Assembly (NCBI RefSeq): GCF_039908635.1
Contig: NZ_CP150918.1
Span: 4,108,001-4,172,000, forward strand
Direction: 5' to 3'
Length of the DNA stretch: 64,000 nucleotides
Origin: Pseudomonas purpurea
Lineage (GTDB): Bacteria; Pseudomonadota; Gammaproteobacteria; Pseudomonadales; Pseudomonadaceae
A model generated the notes under the pieces. The model worked only from the letters and a program-made list of their open reading frames with translations. It was not told the DNA's origin and searched no databases. This document shows positions 13,990 through 23,957 of this stretch, piece after piece. Position numbers and translations under genes: made by a program. Numbering within the stretch: the stretch's first letter is position 1; each line of letters opens with the position of its first letter.

Positions 13990-16900
13990 TACCTTCCCTC
14001 CGCAGGAAACCCCGTAAATGGTTTCGTCTCATCTTTCTTATCAAACTTAACTTCAAACCAACCCATATCCTCGTTCAACGTAGGGTTCTGGTTATCTTTC
14101 TTATTCGGTCTATAACCACGACCGGCGCCGGGAAGCTCCAATTTAACGATAGAATTTTTATTTTGATCCTTACCTGTAAATGGATCTAAACCTAACCTCT
14201 CCCTCGTCATGGCTTTGTTCAATGCATTGAAATGTACCCTCCAATTGCTGAATTGAGAACTAAGATTCCCTCGGGGTCGATGTGGTTTTCTTCCTGTATC
14301 TGGATCAGTTCCATCAATCGCTCGCTGTTTCAATGCCGCATCAGTAATTTCTGGGCCATGCTTATCAATGGTGTGCATATTATTTTCAGTTTGGATTTTC
14401 CATACTTGTTTCTTGGCATTTGCCTCCGCCAACTCATCAATCCTCGCCTGCCGCTGCGCGCTGGTCATTTGCGGCAACCCAGGCTCCCCCTCATCAACCT
14501 TCGCCTTCCCCGTCGGGTCTTCCACCTCTCCTGGTTTCTTGCAGTTGCTGGCGCCCGGGCAGGTGTTGAGTCCCAGCGGGTCTACCCATCCCGTCGGGTT
14601 CGGGGTGTATTGATAGGCGTTGAGCCCACCCGCGAGTTTGCTGGGGTCGGGGGTGAGGTAGCGGCCGATGTCGGGGTGGTAGTAGCGGTGGCGGTTGTAG
14701 TGCAGGCCGGTTTCGGGGTCGAAGTATTGGCCCTGGAAACGCAGCGGCTGGTCGAGGAGGTCTTCGCCAAAATGCTCGACGCTGGTGAGTTTGCCGTAGG
14801 CCTGGTAGGTCGCGGACCAGACGATTTCACCGCTGTAGTCGGTCAGTTCCTGCGGGGTGCCAAGGTGGTCGAGTTGGTAGTAGAACGGGCAGGCCTTGGT
14901 CGGGCCTTCGCCGTCGAGCAGGGCCAACGGGCGGAAGCTGCCGGGCTCGTAGACGTAGCTGCGGTGGTGCTCGCGGCTGTGTTCGGCGATCAGGTGCTCG
15001 CCTTGCCAGAAGAATTCGGTGGTGAGGCCGTTGACGGTTTTGGCGGTGCGCCGGCCAAAGGCGTCGTAGCAATAACTCGCCTGGCGGCCATCGGGCAGCG
15101 TGACGCCGATCAACCGGTGCTGGCAGTCGTAGCGGTATTCGGTGACGAGGGTTTGCCCTCGGCCACGACGCTCGCGAATCAGGTTGCCGAAGGCGTCGTA
15201 GTCGTAGTGCCGGTCGCCCTGCATCAGCAGGCGATTGCCCTTGAGCATTGCGTGATCAGGACGGTCCTGCATTAGCAGGTTGCCGGCCGGGTCGTGACTG
15301 TAGCGTTCCGGTTGCGGGTCGCGAACGTGATGGACGTGGATCAACCGGTCACGCGCGTCGTGCTGATAATTGCGCTGGCCGTTGCGGCTGTCGGCGATGA
15401 AGGCAAGGTTGCCGTTGGCGCTGTAGGCGTAGTCTCGGCGATAGCGCGGTTGGGCCTGTTGCGACAGTGCGTGCGCCTGCAACCGGCCCTTGTTCGTCGT
15501 ACTGATAGTCGCTGAGCAACAGCCCTTGCTGACGCTGACGCTCGCGCCCGGATTCGACGTGGTGAGTGGTCAGTCGGGCGCCGTTGAGGTCGATGGCCGC
15601 GAGTGCGCCGCCCTTCGCGTGGTGGTAGGCGAGCGTGCTGCTGTCCGGCAGGCGCAACTGGTTGAGCTGGCCGCAGGCGTCATAGCGGTAATGCAGGGTG
15701 CCCCAGCCCTGATGCTCGGTGATCAGCCGATCCTGACGGTCGTAGTGAAACTCCAGCGGCCAGTCGTGGCCGTCGTCGACGCCCACCAGTCGGCCGAGGT
15801 TGTCGTAGCGGTACTCGACCGGGCTGCCGTCGGGCAGGGTTTTGAGCAGTAACCGACCGTGGGCATCGCGCTGGTACGTTGTGATCAGCTGCGAGCCGTC
15901 GTCGCCATGCTCGGTTTTTTCCAGCAAGTGGCCGTTGAGGTCGTAGGCGTAAGCGGTGCGTCGGCCATCGAATCCGGTTTCCTGACAGATCAGGCCACTG
16001 GACGTGTAGTCGAGCCGATACTGCTCGCCCGCTTCGTTTTCGATCTCGGTGAGCCGCAACCGCGCGTTGTCATAGCGATAGCGCAGGTGCGAGCCGTCGG
16101 GGTTGATTCGATGGCTGATCAGGTGCAGATCGTCGTCGTACTCATACCGCGTGACGCGGCCGAGTTCATCGCGCTCGGCGGTGATCTTGCCGTAGGCGTT
16201 GTAGCTGAACGCGCGGTGAGCGCCACCGGGCAGCGTGGTCTGTACCAGTCGCCTGACCAGGTCCCACTGATACCGCGTGACGGCGCCGTGTTCATCCTCG
16301 CGCTCAACCATCCGGCCCAATGGGTCGTAGCCATAACGCCGCGTGCTGCCATCGGGCAGTTGTTCTTCGGTGAGCTGGCCGAGGGCGTTCCAGGTCCTTT
16401 GGTGGCCGCTGTGGTCCGGGTAACGCACCGACAACAGCTGACCCTTGTCATCGTAGTAGTAGCGGGTGACGTGACCGTCAGGGTCGGTCGCTTCAGTGAT
16501 ATCGCCCTGAGCGTTGCGCCGGGTTGTCCACACGGCTTGACCCCGGCGACGCCGGTACAGGAAACCGTGGCGGTACTCGTAGGTCGTGGGCTCGTCTTCG
16601 GGCGGCAACAGCGCGATGAGCCGGCCGACCTCGTCATAGCGGTACTCGGTGACGGCGCCGAGGGCGTCCTGTTCGGCGATTAACCGGCCCTGATCGTCAT
16701 AAGCATTGAGCTGCTCGGCGCCAGCCGGGTCGACCGTGCGCAGCAGCCGCGCCCGGTCGTCATGGACGTAAACCTCCTCGCTGCCGTCGGCGTTCTGCAC
16801 CGTCACGCAGCCGTCGTCACCCCAGACGTAGTGCGCGTCGATCTGCTCGAAACTCGCCCAATGCCGAACGCAGCGCGACGCTTTGCCCGCGCGCTCCCAC

Positions 16901-18936
16901 TCCCAGAAAAAACTCGCGCCACCGGCCAGTTGCCGCTGCAGGATGACGTGCCGGTCGTCGTAGTCGTAACGCTCGCTTTCGCCCGCCGCGTTGCAGGACT
17001 CAACCAAGTGATCGCATTCGTCATAGCGATAGCTGACCAGCGTTTGCTCGGTGCGCCAGGCTTCCTCCAGGCTCGCGGCCGGGTGAAAGCATTGGTAGTC
17101 GACGGCAATCAGGTGCGCCCGCTCGTACCGCAACAACAAGGCGCGGCCGGCGCCGTTGTCCAGCCGTTTGATTCGGTCCTGCCGGTCGCGCGTGATGCGC
17201 AAGCGGTTGCCGTAGGCGTCGCTGATTGCGCTCAGGTGGCCGTCGCGAAAGTGATAGAACCGTGCGCCCTCGCCGGCCTGCCCGACGATCAGTTCATTGG
17301 CGTCTTCACCCAGGTAAATCGCTGCCCGGGACAGGCTGTTGTGGATGCTCGGGCGTTGCGCCGTGGGCCGGACAAAGGACGTGCGACGGTTCTCGTGGTC
17401 GGTCCAGATCACCTCGTGCTCAGCAAGGTGCAGGCGCTGCGTCAGCGAGTGGCTCCAACCAAAACCCAGGCCACAATTGATCTCCGCGGCGCTGGTGCGG
17501 TACAGGCGGGTGAAGGCGAACGGCAGCACGCCATCGAGTTCGCCGTCGGTGAGGGTCAGTAATTCCTCACCGGTGACCATCGACACCGGGCAGTTGTTGG
17601 TGCAGGTCAGGGCCACGCAGTCAGCGCTGTCGCCGTTGGGGTTTTTCGCCTGGTTCGGGGCGTCGTCGTGGTGTTCCTGCTGACTCAGACGCGACCTGGG
17701 TTCGGTTTTGTTCCGGGCGAGCGCCGCCGGATTTTTCACGTAGAGCGTCGGCGCTTCGCCCGGGGTGATTTTCAGCGGCACGCTCGGGGTCGGTGCCAGC
17801 GGCGCGTTCCGGGCATTGACCATCAACGGCTTGAGCACCGCGGCGTGCGCTGTCAGGCGCTGATCGCTGGAGAGCTCCGCCAGCTTGAGGGTCAGGGCCG
17901 CCAACCAGTGGCGGGCACGCTCGGACTTGATCTTGCCCAGCGACTTGGCGCTCATGGTCAGCCCCAGGCCCAGCCCCCCGGTGACACACGCCAGCAACAC
18001 GCCGATCAGCACCTCGGTACGAACCTGGGCCATGACTTCGGCCTCGTACTGCGGCGGCAGCATGCGCAGCCAACTGGTAATGGCCGCCAGATAGATGAAC
18101 ATCAGCGGTTCATCACTGAGAATCAGCAGCGCATCGGCGATCGCCTGCGCGGGCACTTTCAGCAGGGTGTCCAGTTCAGCCTGGGTCAGGTATTCGAGGA
18201 GTTTTTCACTGTTGCCGCGCAGGTCGGCCAGCAGTTGATAGAGCTGCTGGACCTCATCCCACAGGTTCAGAAACGCACTTTCAACGCCGCGCCAGTCCGC
18301 CTCTTGCAGCAGGTTGAAACGACCGCGAACGCCCGCCTCGGAAAAGCTCGCCCATTGGGGTTGAAACTCGTTCGCCCACTCGCTGCGCAGCCAGCCTTCG
18401 AGTTTATCGACCACCTCCAGATAGGAGGCGTAAAGAGCCTTGACCTGGTCCTGTGACACATCGGGATAGAAGGTGATGCGATAGCGTTGACCGCGCCAGC
18501 ATTCGGGGATTTCCAGGATGCCGCTGGGGCCGATGGTTTTGTGAATGGCCTCACCGATGACGACGTCGCCATTGCGCCCCTTGAGCACGGGTTCCAGCAT
18601 CACCGGCGTGTTGCCGATGGGCACGAAGCGCGTACTCTGGAACATGTGCACCAGGGTCAACGGGCCATCGGCCGGGCACATCACGACGCTTGAACTGACA
18701 GGTTCGGTCGACCCCTTCGGCGCCGTCAGGCTGACGTCATCGCCGACATTGAACACCTGCTCGACATCCAGCGCCCAACCGGTCCAGAAGCTCTCGGCCC
18801 AGGCCTCATAGTCATTGAGGCTGCGACGAAAATCGCTGAAGAGCTTTTCTACGTCGGGGCTTTCAGGATTCATGGCCGCAATGACGAGATGGCCAATGGT
18901 GTTACTCAGGACCGAAGCCCCGGTGGGGTCGAACAT
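13989..18936 (-). pseudogene. Rhs/YD-repeat polymorphic toxin with a single-base frameshift
   Basis: About 1,650 codons when the frame is corrected. The N-terminal region (about 1-430) has a hydrophobic stretch (LLACVTGGLGLGLTMSA) near residue 320. A DUF6531-type start to the Rhs core (NNCPVSMVTGEELLTLTDGE) follows, then many YD repeats (YRYDEVGRL, YEYDDDLHL and similar) forming the toxin-enclosing shell. The core ends at GWVDPLGL, and a unique C-terminal tip follows. An extra base in the CCC run at 15487-15489 breaks the frame: 18936-15490 is one frame and the part left of 15487 another. Removing one G restores DEQGRLQAHA. This could be a real inactivation or a sequence error. No VgrG or PAAR gene is in the window. 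Confidence 0.88.
13992..14567 (-). other. Rhs C-terminal toxin domain
   Basis: About 190 residues after the DPLGL boundary (14582-14568), the usual junction of Rhs core and toxin. Composition shifts to AT-rich and Lys/Asn-rich, as in exchangeable tips. The segment MHTIDKHGPEITDAALKQRA, later followed by SSQFSNWRVHFNALNKA, resembles the His-containing N-terminal and (S/T)SF-type helical parts of bacterial RNase-A-like CDI toxins, with an insertion. This is a by-eye likeness only. The gene's frameshift lies upstream, so the tip itself reads intact. Confidence 0.55.
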
Positions 18937-18942
18937 TGCAAG

Positions 18943-18972
18943 GTCTCGCGCGCATGAAGTGGGGCGCGAGAC
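18943..18972 (-). promoter_or_regulatory. Leader hairpin just upstream of the Rhs start
   Basis: GTCTCGCGC (18943-18951) and GCGCGAGAC (18964-18972) form a perfect 9-bp stem six bases upstream of the Rhs ATG. No good ribosome site is visible outside it, so the stem could limit translation initiation. The remaining bases up to 19140 show no other feature. Confidence 0.45.
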
Positions 18973-19140
18973 TGTGCAGCGAATGGGTGGGGAAAGAAGT
19001 CAGCGAAGTAGGCGGTGGCTGTAGGGTGATTCGTTAAAACTGAAAAATCCGAGGCGACTGACTGAATCGTCCCGGATTGATTGGGTAAACCCAGGCCCGG
19101 AAGCCTTGCACTTCACGGGCCGTGTTGCCGACCACTCAGG

Positions 19141-19569
19141 TCATGTGGCCGACGGTGCCTGAGTCTCGGCGCCGGCACGCGCCGCCAGCTCACTCAATTT
19201 GAGTTCTGCCAGCGGGTGCCCGGCCTTGGCCGCCATTGCCCACCAGCGCGCCGCCTCGGCAGCATCCGGGGCCTTGCTCGGCGCTCCGGCAAGGCTGATC
19301 ACGCCGACCTGATAGGCCGCCTTGCCATCTCCCGCCAACCCCGCCAGACGCAGCAATCGCACGCCCTCCTCGCGTGCTCCAAGGCCTTGGCCACGGAACG
19401 CCAGGATGTGACCGTAGAAACTCTGCGCCCCGACATCGCCCAGGTTGGCCATCCGCGCAAACTGCCCTTCAAGCCAGCTCCAGCCTCGCGGTTGGCGCAC
19501 CAGCCAGGTCCAGTGAAACAGTCGGCGTGCCAGCCAGTAACTGGCACGCGCTTTCAGTCGCCAGAGCAT
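19141..19569 (-). CDS. Sel1/TPR-like repeat protein
   Basis: A 142-residue protein of Sel1-like helical repeats, seen in GDVGAQSFYGHI, EGVRLLRLAGLAGDGKAAYQ and EAARWWAMAAKAGHPLAEL. Such repeats usually mediate protein-protein contacts. The start (19569) directly follows the stop of the upstream gene (TGAATG), so it is the last gene of a three-gene operon with an XRE-type protein. No signal peptide. The function of the trio is not known. Confidence 0.75.
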   Translation of the reverse strand: MLWRLKARASYWLARRLFHWTWLVRQPRGWSWLEGQFARMANLGDVGAQSFYGHILAFRGQGLGAREEGVRLLRLAGLAGDGKAAYQVGVISLAGAPSKAPDAAEAARWWAMAAKAGHPLAELKLSELAARAGAETQAPSAT

Positions 19570-19941
19570 TCAGGCCTCCGCTGATTCAGGGTATTCGTAT
19601 TCAAACACCCGCACCACTTCCGAGGCATGCCAGGACGCTGCGGCAACCCCATCGGAAGGTCCGGAAAAACGTCCCAGGCGTTCCACGCACTCAAAAAAAC
19701 CGGTGCGCGGCAAACGGCTGGCACCCTGGCTGATCACCAGCGAACTGCGCAGTGGCTGTTCGGCTCGGGCGTCCATGGCCGCTAGATGCTCAAGGGCGGC
19801 GGTGAGGGTTTGCATGGCGGGGCTGGGTAACTGCAAACGCTCGAGCAGCGCCCGGTAGGTCAGTAGATGACGCTGGCGACGGGCCTGATCCAGCTCGCCG
19901 AGCAACCCGTCCCAGTGTTGACGGCTGATGCGTACGCTCAC
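19570..19941 (-). CDS. Conserved hypothetical protein coupled to an XRE gene
   Basis: A 123-residue protein of unknown function. The GTG start at 19941 overlaps the stop of the XRE gene (GTGA) and has GGAGGG seven bases upstream, so it is preferred over a TTG at 19956. The N-terminal half is helical (WDGLLGELDQARRQRHLLTY); the C-terminal half contains FFECVERLGRF and ends in a beta-like VVRVFEYEYPE. The close coupling to a helix-turn-helix protein gives a toxin-antitoxin-like layout, but no toxin family is recognised. Confidence 0.7.
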   Translation of the reverse strand: MSVRISRQHWDGLLGELDQARRQRHLLTYRALLERLQLPSPAMQTLTAALEHLAAMDARAEQPLRSSLVISQGASRLPRTGFFECVERLGRFSGPSDGVAAASWHASEVVRVFEYEYPESAEA

Positions 19942-20279
19942 GATTCGTCCCTCCAACCCGGCACCGTCAACTCCCAGGCCAGACTGCGGCGAATCGCAGC
20001 GTCAGGCAGACGCTCGCCGCTTTCAATCAGGGCTAGATAAGACGGGCTGATTCCAACTGTGCGGGCCAGCGCCTCGATGGCGATGCCCTTCCCTTCACGC
20101 AGACTTTTGAGTTGATCCAAGCCCGGAAGAACCTGGCCAGGTGCGGCCGCATGACGGACCGATGTTTCGCGCGGCGGTGTTTCGTTGACACCTGCTGCTT
20201 TCAATAGAGCCTGATACTGAGCCCACGGCAGAACCGCATATTCGGGTTCGCCATCGCGTGCAATTATCTGAATATCCAT
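19938..20279 (-). CDS. XRE-family helix-turn-helix regulator
   Basis: A 113-residue DNA-binding protein. The N-terminal part (MDIQIIARDGEPEYAVLPWA) resembles the start of small antitoxins. A helix-turn-helix of the Cro/CI type occupies about residues 58-105 (LKSLREGKGIAIEALARTVG, then SPSYLALIESGERLPD). It is the first gene of the trio and probably autoregulates it. The start at 20279 is set by the conserved N-terminus; an ATG at 20303 is also in frame. Confidence 0.8.
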   Translation of the reverse strand: MDIQIIARDGEPEYAVLPWAQYQALLKAAGVNETPPRETSVRHAAAPGQVLPGLDQLKSLREGKGIAIEALARTVGISPSYLALIESGERLPDAAIRRSLAWELTVPGWRDES

Positions 20280-20393
20280 GACTACCCCGTAGGACAACAA
20301 CACTTAGCGAGTCGGCACTTTCCCTAGAAGTGTAATCCTAACAGCCGCCAAGGTCGCGAGGGGGTAACAATCTGTGGATGATCCTGAAACAGC

Positions 20394-20849
20394 TCAGGTT
20401 TTTTTCGGTCCCTGCAATTGGAGTTGTTCCAGCGTATCGGGCAAACGCTCGACCACGGCCAGCTTTTCCGGCACCTGACGGTTACGCCAGGCGCGAAAGG
20501 CGTTGAGTTCGTCACCGAGGGTTTTCATCAGCCAGGCCAGTACCGCAATGTCATCGAGCATGCCGAACACCGGGATGAAATCCGGAATGGCGTCCACCGG
20601 GCTGAGGAAATACATCAGCCCCGCCACCACCGACACAATCGCCTTGCCGCTGATGGCCCGGTACTCGCCCCGCCAGTAGGCCAGACACAATGCCTGTAAT
20701 AATTCCAGGTCATCTTTAAGCTTGCCCAGGCGATTGCCCTGGCTGGCGCCCTTGCTGGCCACGGCGAACAACAGGGTGGGTAAACGCCCACGGCTGATCA
20801 ACCGACCCGCCAAGGGTAGAAACCGAGCGAAACTCCAGGGTGTTTTCAT
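20394..20849 (-). CDS. YkvA family (DUF1232) membrane protein
   Basis: A 151-residue protein with the DUF1232 signature YFLSPVDAIPDFIPVFGMLDD around residues 75-95, flanked by hydrophobic stretches. The family is membrane-associated and of unclear function. The start at 20849 is set by GGGAAG just upstream. An inverted pair of DnaA-box sequences lies 20-42 bases upstream of the start. Confidence 0.85.
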   Translation of the reverse strand: MKTPWSFARFLPLAGRLISRGRLPTLLFAVASKGASQGNRLGKLKDDLELLQALCLAYWRGEYRAISGKAIVSVVAGLMYFLSPVDAIPDFIPVFGMLDDIAVLAWLMKTLGDELNAFRAWRNRQVPEKLAVVERLPDTLEQLQLQGPKKT

Positions 20850-20868
20850 CTTCCCTCCCGCTGAAATG

Positions 20869-20891
20869 TTATCCACACAAATTGTGGATAA
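20869..20891. promoter_or_regulatory. Inverted pair of perfect DnaA-box sequences
   Basis: TTATCCACA at 20869-20877 and its inverse TGTGGATAA at 20883-20891, separated by five bases. Both halves match the consensus DnaA box. The site lies in the leader or promoter of the YkvA gene and is far from any recognisable origin. It may be a DnaA regulatory or titration site, or a chance palindrome. Confidence 0.5.
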
Positions 20892-21095
20892 CCTTGTGAA
20901 CAGAGCTGCTTTTCACGCCTGAAAGCCCCGTTTCATAAGGGCCTGACTCAGATCGGGCGTTTTTTACTCACATAAAAAAACCCAATAATTCATTGACTTG
21001 GCACCCTTGTGCGTCTAGCACCGGCACCCTCAATGCTATGACTCCCGGCGACCCGGTCCGTTCGTGCCATTTATCCATCACCGAACGCCAGATAC

Positions 21096-21128
21096 AACAA
21101 CGCCCCGTACAAACGGGGCGTTGTTTTA
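21096..21128 (-). terminator. Terminator downstream of the FKBP gene
   Basis: AACAACGCCCCGT...ACGGGGCGTTGTT forms a 12-bp stem that can end the minus-strand FKBP transcript 13 bases after its stop codon; it is flanked by A/T-rich sequence on both sides. Confidence 0.8.
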
Positions 21129-21141
21129 TAACAGACGCGGA

Positions 21142-21855
21142 TTACTTGGCGGCGTCTTGTTTTGCCGGGTCCTTGATGGCCAGCAGTTCCAGGTCGAACA
21201 CCAGCACCGAGTTGGCCGGGATTGCCGGGCTAGGGCTTTGTGCGCCGTAGGCCAGTTCGCTAGGAATGTACAGCTTGTACTTCTCGCCTACGTGCATCAG
21301 TTGCAGGCCTTCGACCCAACCCGGGATCACGCCGCTGACCGGCAGATCAATCGGGCTGCCGCGCTCAACCGAACTGTCGAAGACAGTGCCGTTGGTCAGG
21401 GTGCCGGTGTAGTGAACAGTCACAACGTCAGTCGGCTTTGGCTGAGCGCCATCGGCTTTCTTCACGACTTCGTACTGCAGGCCCGAAGCTGTGGTAGTCA
21501 CACCGGCTTTCTTGGCGTTTTCTTCAAGGAACTTCTTGCCAGCGGCTGCCGACTCTTCGCTCATCTTGGCCATACGCTCTTCAGCACGCTTTTGCAGCGC
21601 GGCGAACGCATCGACGAGTTCGTCATCCTTGAGTTTCTGCTCTTTCTTGCCGATGGCATCTTCGATGCCTTGGGCTACGGCTTTGGAATCCAGGTCATCC
21701 ATGCCTTCTTGAGCCAGGCTCTTGCCCATGTTCAGGCCGATGCCGTAGGAAGCTTTTTGCGCCGGAGTTTTCAGCTCTACGCTGGTCTGCGAATCACAAC
21801 CCGCGAGTACCAGGCTAACCAGGGCTACCGCCGCCGCCAACCGATGCTGTTTCAT
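21142..21855 (-). CDS. FKBP-type peptidyl-prolyl isomerase lipoprotein (FkpA/Mip-like)
   Basis: A 237-residue periplasmic folding catalyst. The lipobox LVLAGC places the lipidated Cys at residue 20. An N-terminal dimerisation domain (about 30-130, helical, with KASYGIGLNMGKSL) is followed by the FKBP domain (about 138-228) with the conserved VHYTGTLTNGTVFDSS, VIPGWVEGLQLM and IPSELAYG. It is expected to catalyse proline isomerisation of envelope proteins. It is monocistronic with its own terminator. Confidence 0.93.
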   Translation of the reverse strand: MKQHRLAAAVALVSLVLAGCDSQTSVELKTPAQKASYGIGLNMGKSLAQEGMDDLDSKAVAQGIEDAIGKKEQKLKDDELVDAFAALQKRAEERMAKMSEESAAAGKKFLEENAKKAGVTTTASGLQYEVVKKADGAQPKPTDVVTVHYTGTLTNGTVFDSSVERGSPIDLPVSGVIPGWVEGLQLMHVGEKYKLYIPSELAYGAQSPSPAIPANSVLVFDLELLAIKDPAKQDAAK

Positions 21856-22120
21856 GCTATTTCCTTGTTCATGCGCCTAAAGGGCAATCGAGTAAAGCCG
21901 CGAGCTTATCAGGCCGCCACGACCAATGGCTACCGGCATGAGAGCAGGAAACGTCTGATAAGTTCAGGCATTTAAACGCATTTTCATAATCGGTAGGAGC
22001 TGTCCGTCATCCCCCGCTCACAGCGTAACCAGCCCCATCTGACGACTGCCGGCGTAATGGCCACTTGCCGCACCTTTCAAGCTCAGGCATAAGACGACAA
22101 AAAACTATAAGGATAGTCTC

Positions 22121-23929
22121 TTGCGTCTTTTTCACCGTGTGTTGCTGCTGGTTTTTTTGCTGTTGTTCGCCGTGTTGGCCTTGGTGATTTACTACGTCGC
22201 CAACCCGAAACTGCCGGTTTATACCCCGGCCGAGCAGGTGCATTACCTTGATCAATGGTCGGCCGCCGAGCGTCAGCTCTATTACTTCACGCCCCAGGGC
22301 ACACAGGTCAAAGGCCTGCGTTACAACTGGTTCACCGCCCTTGAGCTGCCCTTCTCGCAGCAACGCTTTGCCAACCCCGAGTACCTGGCGCGCTTTGGGT
22401 TCCTGGTGGACCCAGCCCAGAAACCTTCGCTGAACAACCCTGGCAATCTTCCAGTGGGGTTCGCGCGCCATCAAAATACCGGCAGCCAAGAAGAGTTTCT
22501 GGATATTACCTGCGCCGCCTGCCACACCGGCGAGCTGCGCTTCAACGGCCAGGCGATTCGTATCGACGGGGGTTCGGCGCAACACGTGCTGCCGTCCAGC
22601 GTGCCGACCTTGCGCGGCGGCAGCTTCGGGCAGGCGCTGGTTGCCAGCCTTGTCGCCACCTATTACAACCCGTGGAAGTTCGAACGTTTCGCCCGGAATG
22701 TGCTGGGCCAGGACGACGAAACCCGTCACGAGCAGTTACGCAAAGACTTCAAAACCTCACTGGAGACTTTCCTCGGCGTGGCCTGGAATGACACCCATCG
22801 CGGTCTCTACCCCACCGAAGAAGGCCCCGGCCGCACCGACGCCTTCGGCCGTATTGCCAACGCGAGCTTCGGCGATGCCATTTCCCCGGACAATTACCGA
22901 GTGGCCAACGCCCCGGTGGACTACCCGCAACTGTGGGACATGTGGACCTTCGATTGGGTGCAGTGGAACGGCTCCGCGCAGCAACCCATGGCCCGCAACA
23001 TCGGTGAGGCGCTGGGCGTCGGTGCCACGCTGAGCTTCTTTGACGCCGCCGGGCAGCCACTCAAGGGCGAGGCACGCTACCCGTCGAGCGTGCGGGTACG
23101 CGACCTGCACCGGATCGAGCAGACGCTGAAACAGCTCAAGCCACCGACCTGGCCGGAAACCCTGCTGGGCACGGTCGACAAATCACTCGCCGCCAAGGGC
23201 CGGGCCCTGTTTGCCGAGAACTGCGCAGGCTGCCACGTGCCGAAGGTGACCGAGGAAAACGGTCGTGCGCTCCAGACGCTGAAAATGCTGCCGGTGGAAG
23301 TCATCGGCACCGACCCGGGCGCCGCCAGCAACATTGCCGATCACCGCTTCGACCTGACGGCCCTGCAATGGGACCCGGCCGAGCTTGCGCAACTGGACGT
23401 CAAACTGCACCCCACGCCCCGCGAACCGCTGGACCTGAGCAGCATGTCGGTGGCCAAAGGCCTGGCGTACGTCACGGCGTTCGTGGAGGAGCGCGCCTAC
23501 CGCGAGGCCAATGTCAGCACCGCAGAACGCGACGAATTGAACGGTTTCGGCCTGCCCATCGGCGTGCGCGAGCTACGCGCCTATAAGGCCCGGCCGCTGG
23601 CGGGCGTGTGGGCCACACCGCCGTTTCTGCACAACGGCTCGGTGCCCAACCTCTATCAACTGCTCTCACCACAGGATGAACGCGACAGCACCTTCTATAA
23701 AGGCACGTTTGAATACGATCCCCTGCACCTGGGCTATCGCACCGAAGCCTTCACCAACGGTTTTATGTTCGACACCCGGATCACCGGCAACCACAACAGT
23801 GGGCATGAGTTCCGCGCGGGCGAACGGGGTAACGGCGTGATCGGCCGATGGCTCAAACCCACGGAGCGCTGGGCGCTGCTGGAGTACCTGAAAGTGTTGG
23901 GCGGCCCTCTGGAAGCGCAACTGCCATGA
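22121..23929 (+). CDS. Di-haem cytochrome c peroxidase-like protein, membrane-anchored
   Basis: A 602-residue protein that starts with TTG (AAGGA lies upstream) and has an N-terminal membrane anchor (LLLVFLLLFAVLALVIYYV). Two c-type haem sites are present: CAACH (131-135) and CAGCH (368-372). The second half contains GVWATPPFLHNGSVPNL, the sequence around the haem in MauG/cytochrome c peroxidase relatives. It is longer than classic bacterial peroxidases (about 330 residues). It is followed 28 bases later by a catalase-like gene, suggesting a shared peroxide-related role in the periplasm. Substrate unknown. Confidence 0.85.
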   Translation: MRLFHRVLLLVFLLLFAVLALVIYYVANPKLPVYTPAEQVHYLDQWSAAERQLYYFTPQGTQVKGLRYNWFTALELPFSQQRFANPEYLARFGFLVDPAQKPSLNNPGNLPVGFARHQNTGSQEEFLDITCAACHTGELRFNGQAIRIDGGSAQHVLPSSVPTLRGGSFGQALVASLVATYYNPWKFERFARNVLGQDDETRHEQLRKDFKTSLETFLGVAWNDTHRGLYPTEEGPGRTDAFGRIANASFGDAISPDNYRVANAPVDYPQLWDMWTFDWVQWNGSAQQPMARNIGEALGVGATLSFFDAAGQPLKGEARYPSSVRVRDLHRIEQTLKQLKPPTWPETLLGTVDKSLAAKGRALFAENCAGCHVPKVTEENGRALQTLKMLPVEVIGTDPGAASNIADHRFDLTALQWDPAELAQLDVKLHPTPREPLDLSSMSVAKGLAYVTAFVEERAYREANVSTAERDELNGFGLPIGVRELRAYKARPLAGVWATPPFLHNGSVPNLYQLLSPQDERDSTFYKGTFEYDPLHLGYRTEAFTNGFMFDTRITGNHNSGHEFRAGERGNGVIGRWLKPTERWALLEYLKVLGGPLEAQLP

Positions 23930-23957
23930 CCCTCCCCATGACCAAAAGGACACACGC

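Noticed and set aside
14232..15275. Plus-strand open frames opposite the Rhs gene (several over 80 codons).
   Set aside because: They mirror the YD repeats on the other strand and carry no independent signals.
11347..18936. A type VI secretion cluster associated with the Rhs gene.
   Set aside because: No VgrG, PAAR, Hcp, chaperone (DUF1795/DUF4123) or structural gene is seen nearby, so delivery by T6SS cannot be claimed from this window.
20869..20891. A replication origin at the DnaA-box pair.
   Set aside because: Only two boxes, no AT-rich unwinding region, and no dnaA, dnaN, rpmH or partition genes next to it.
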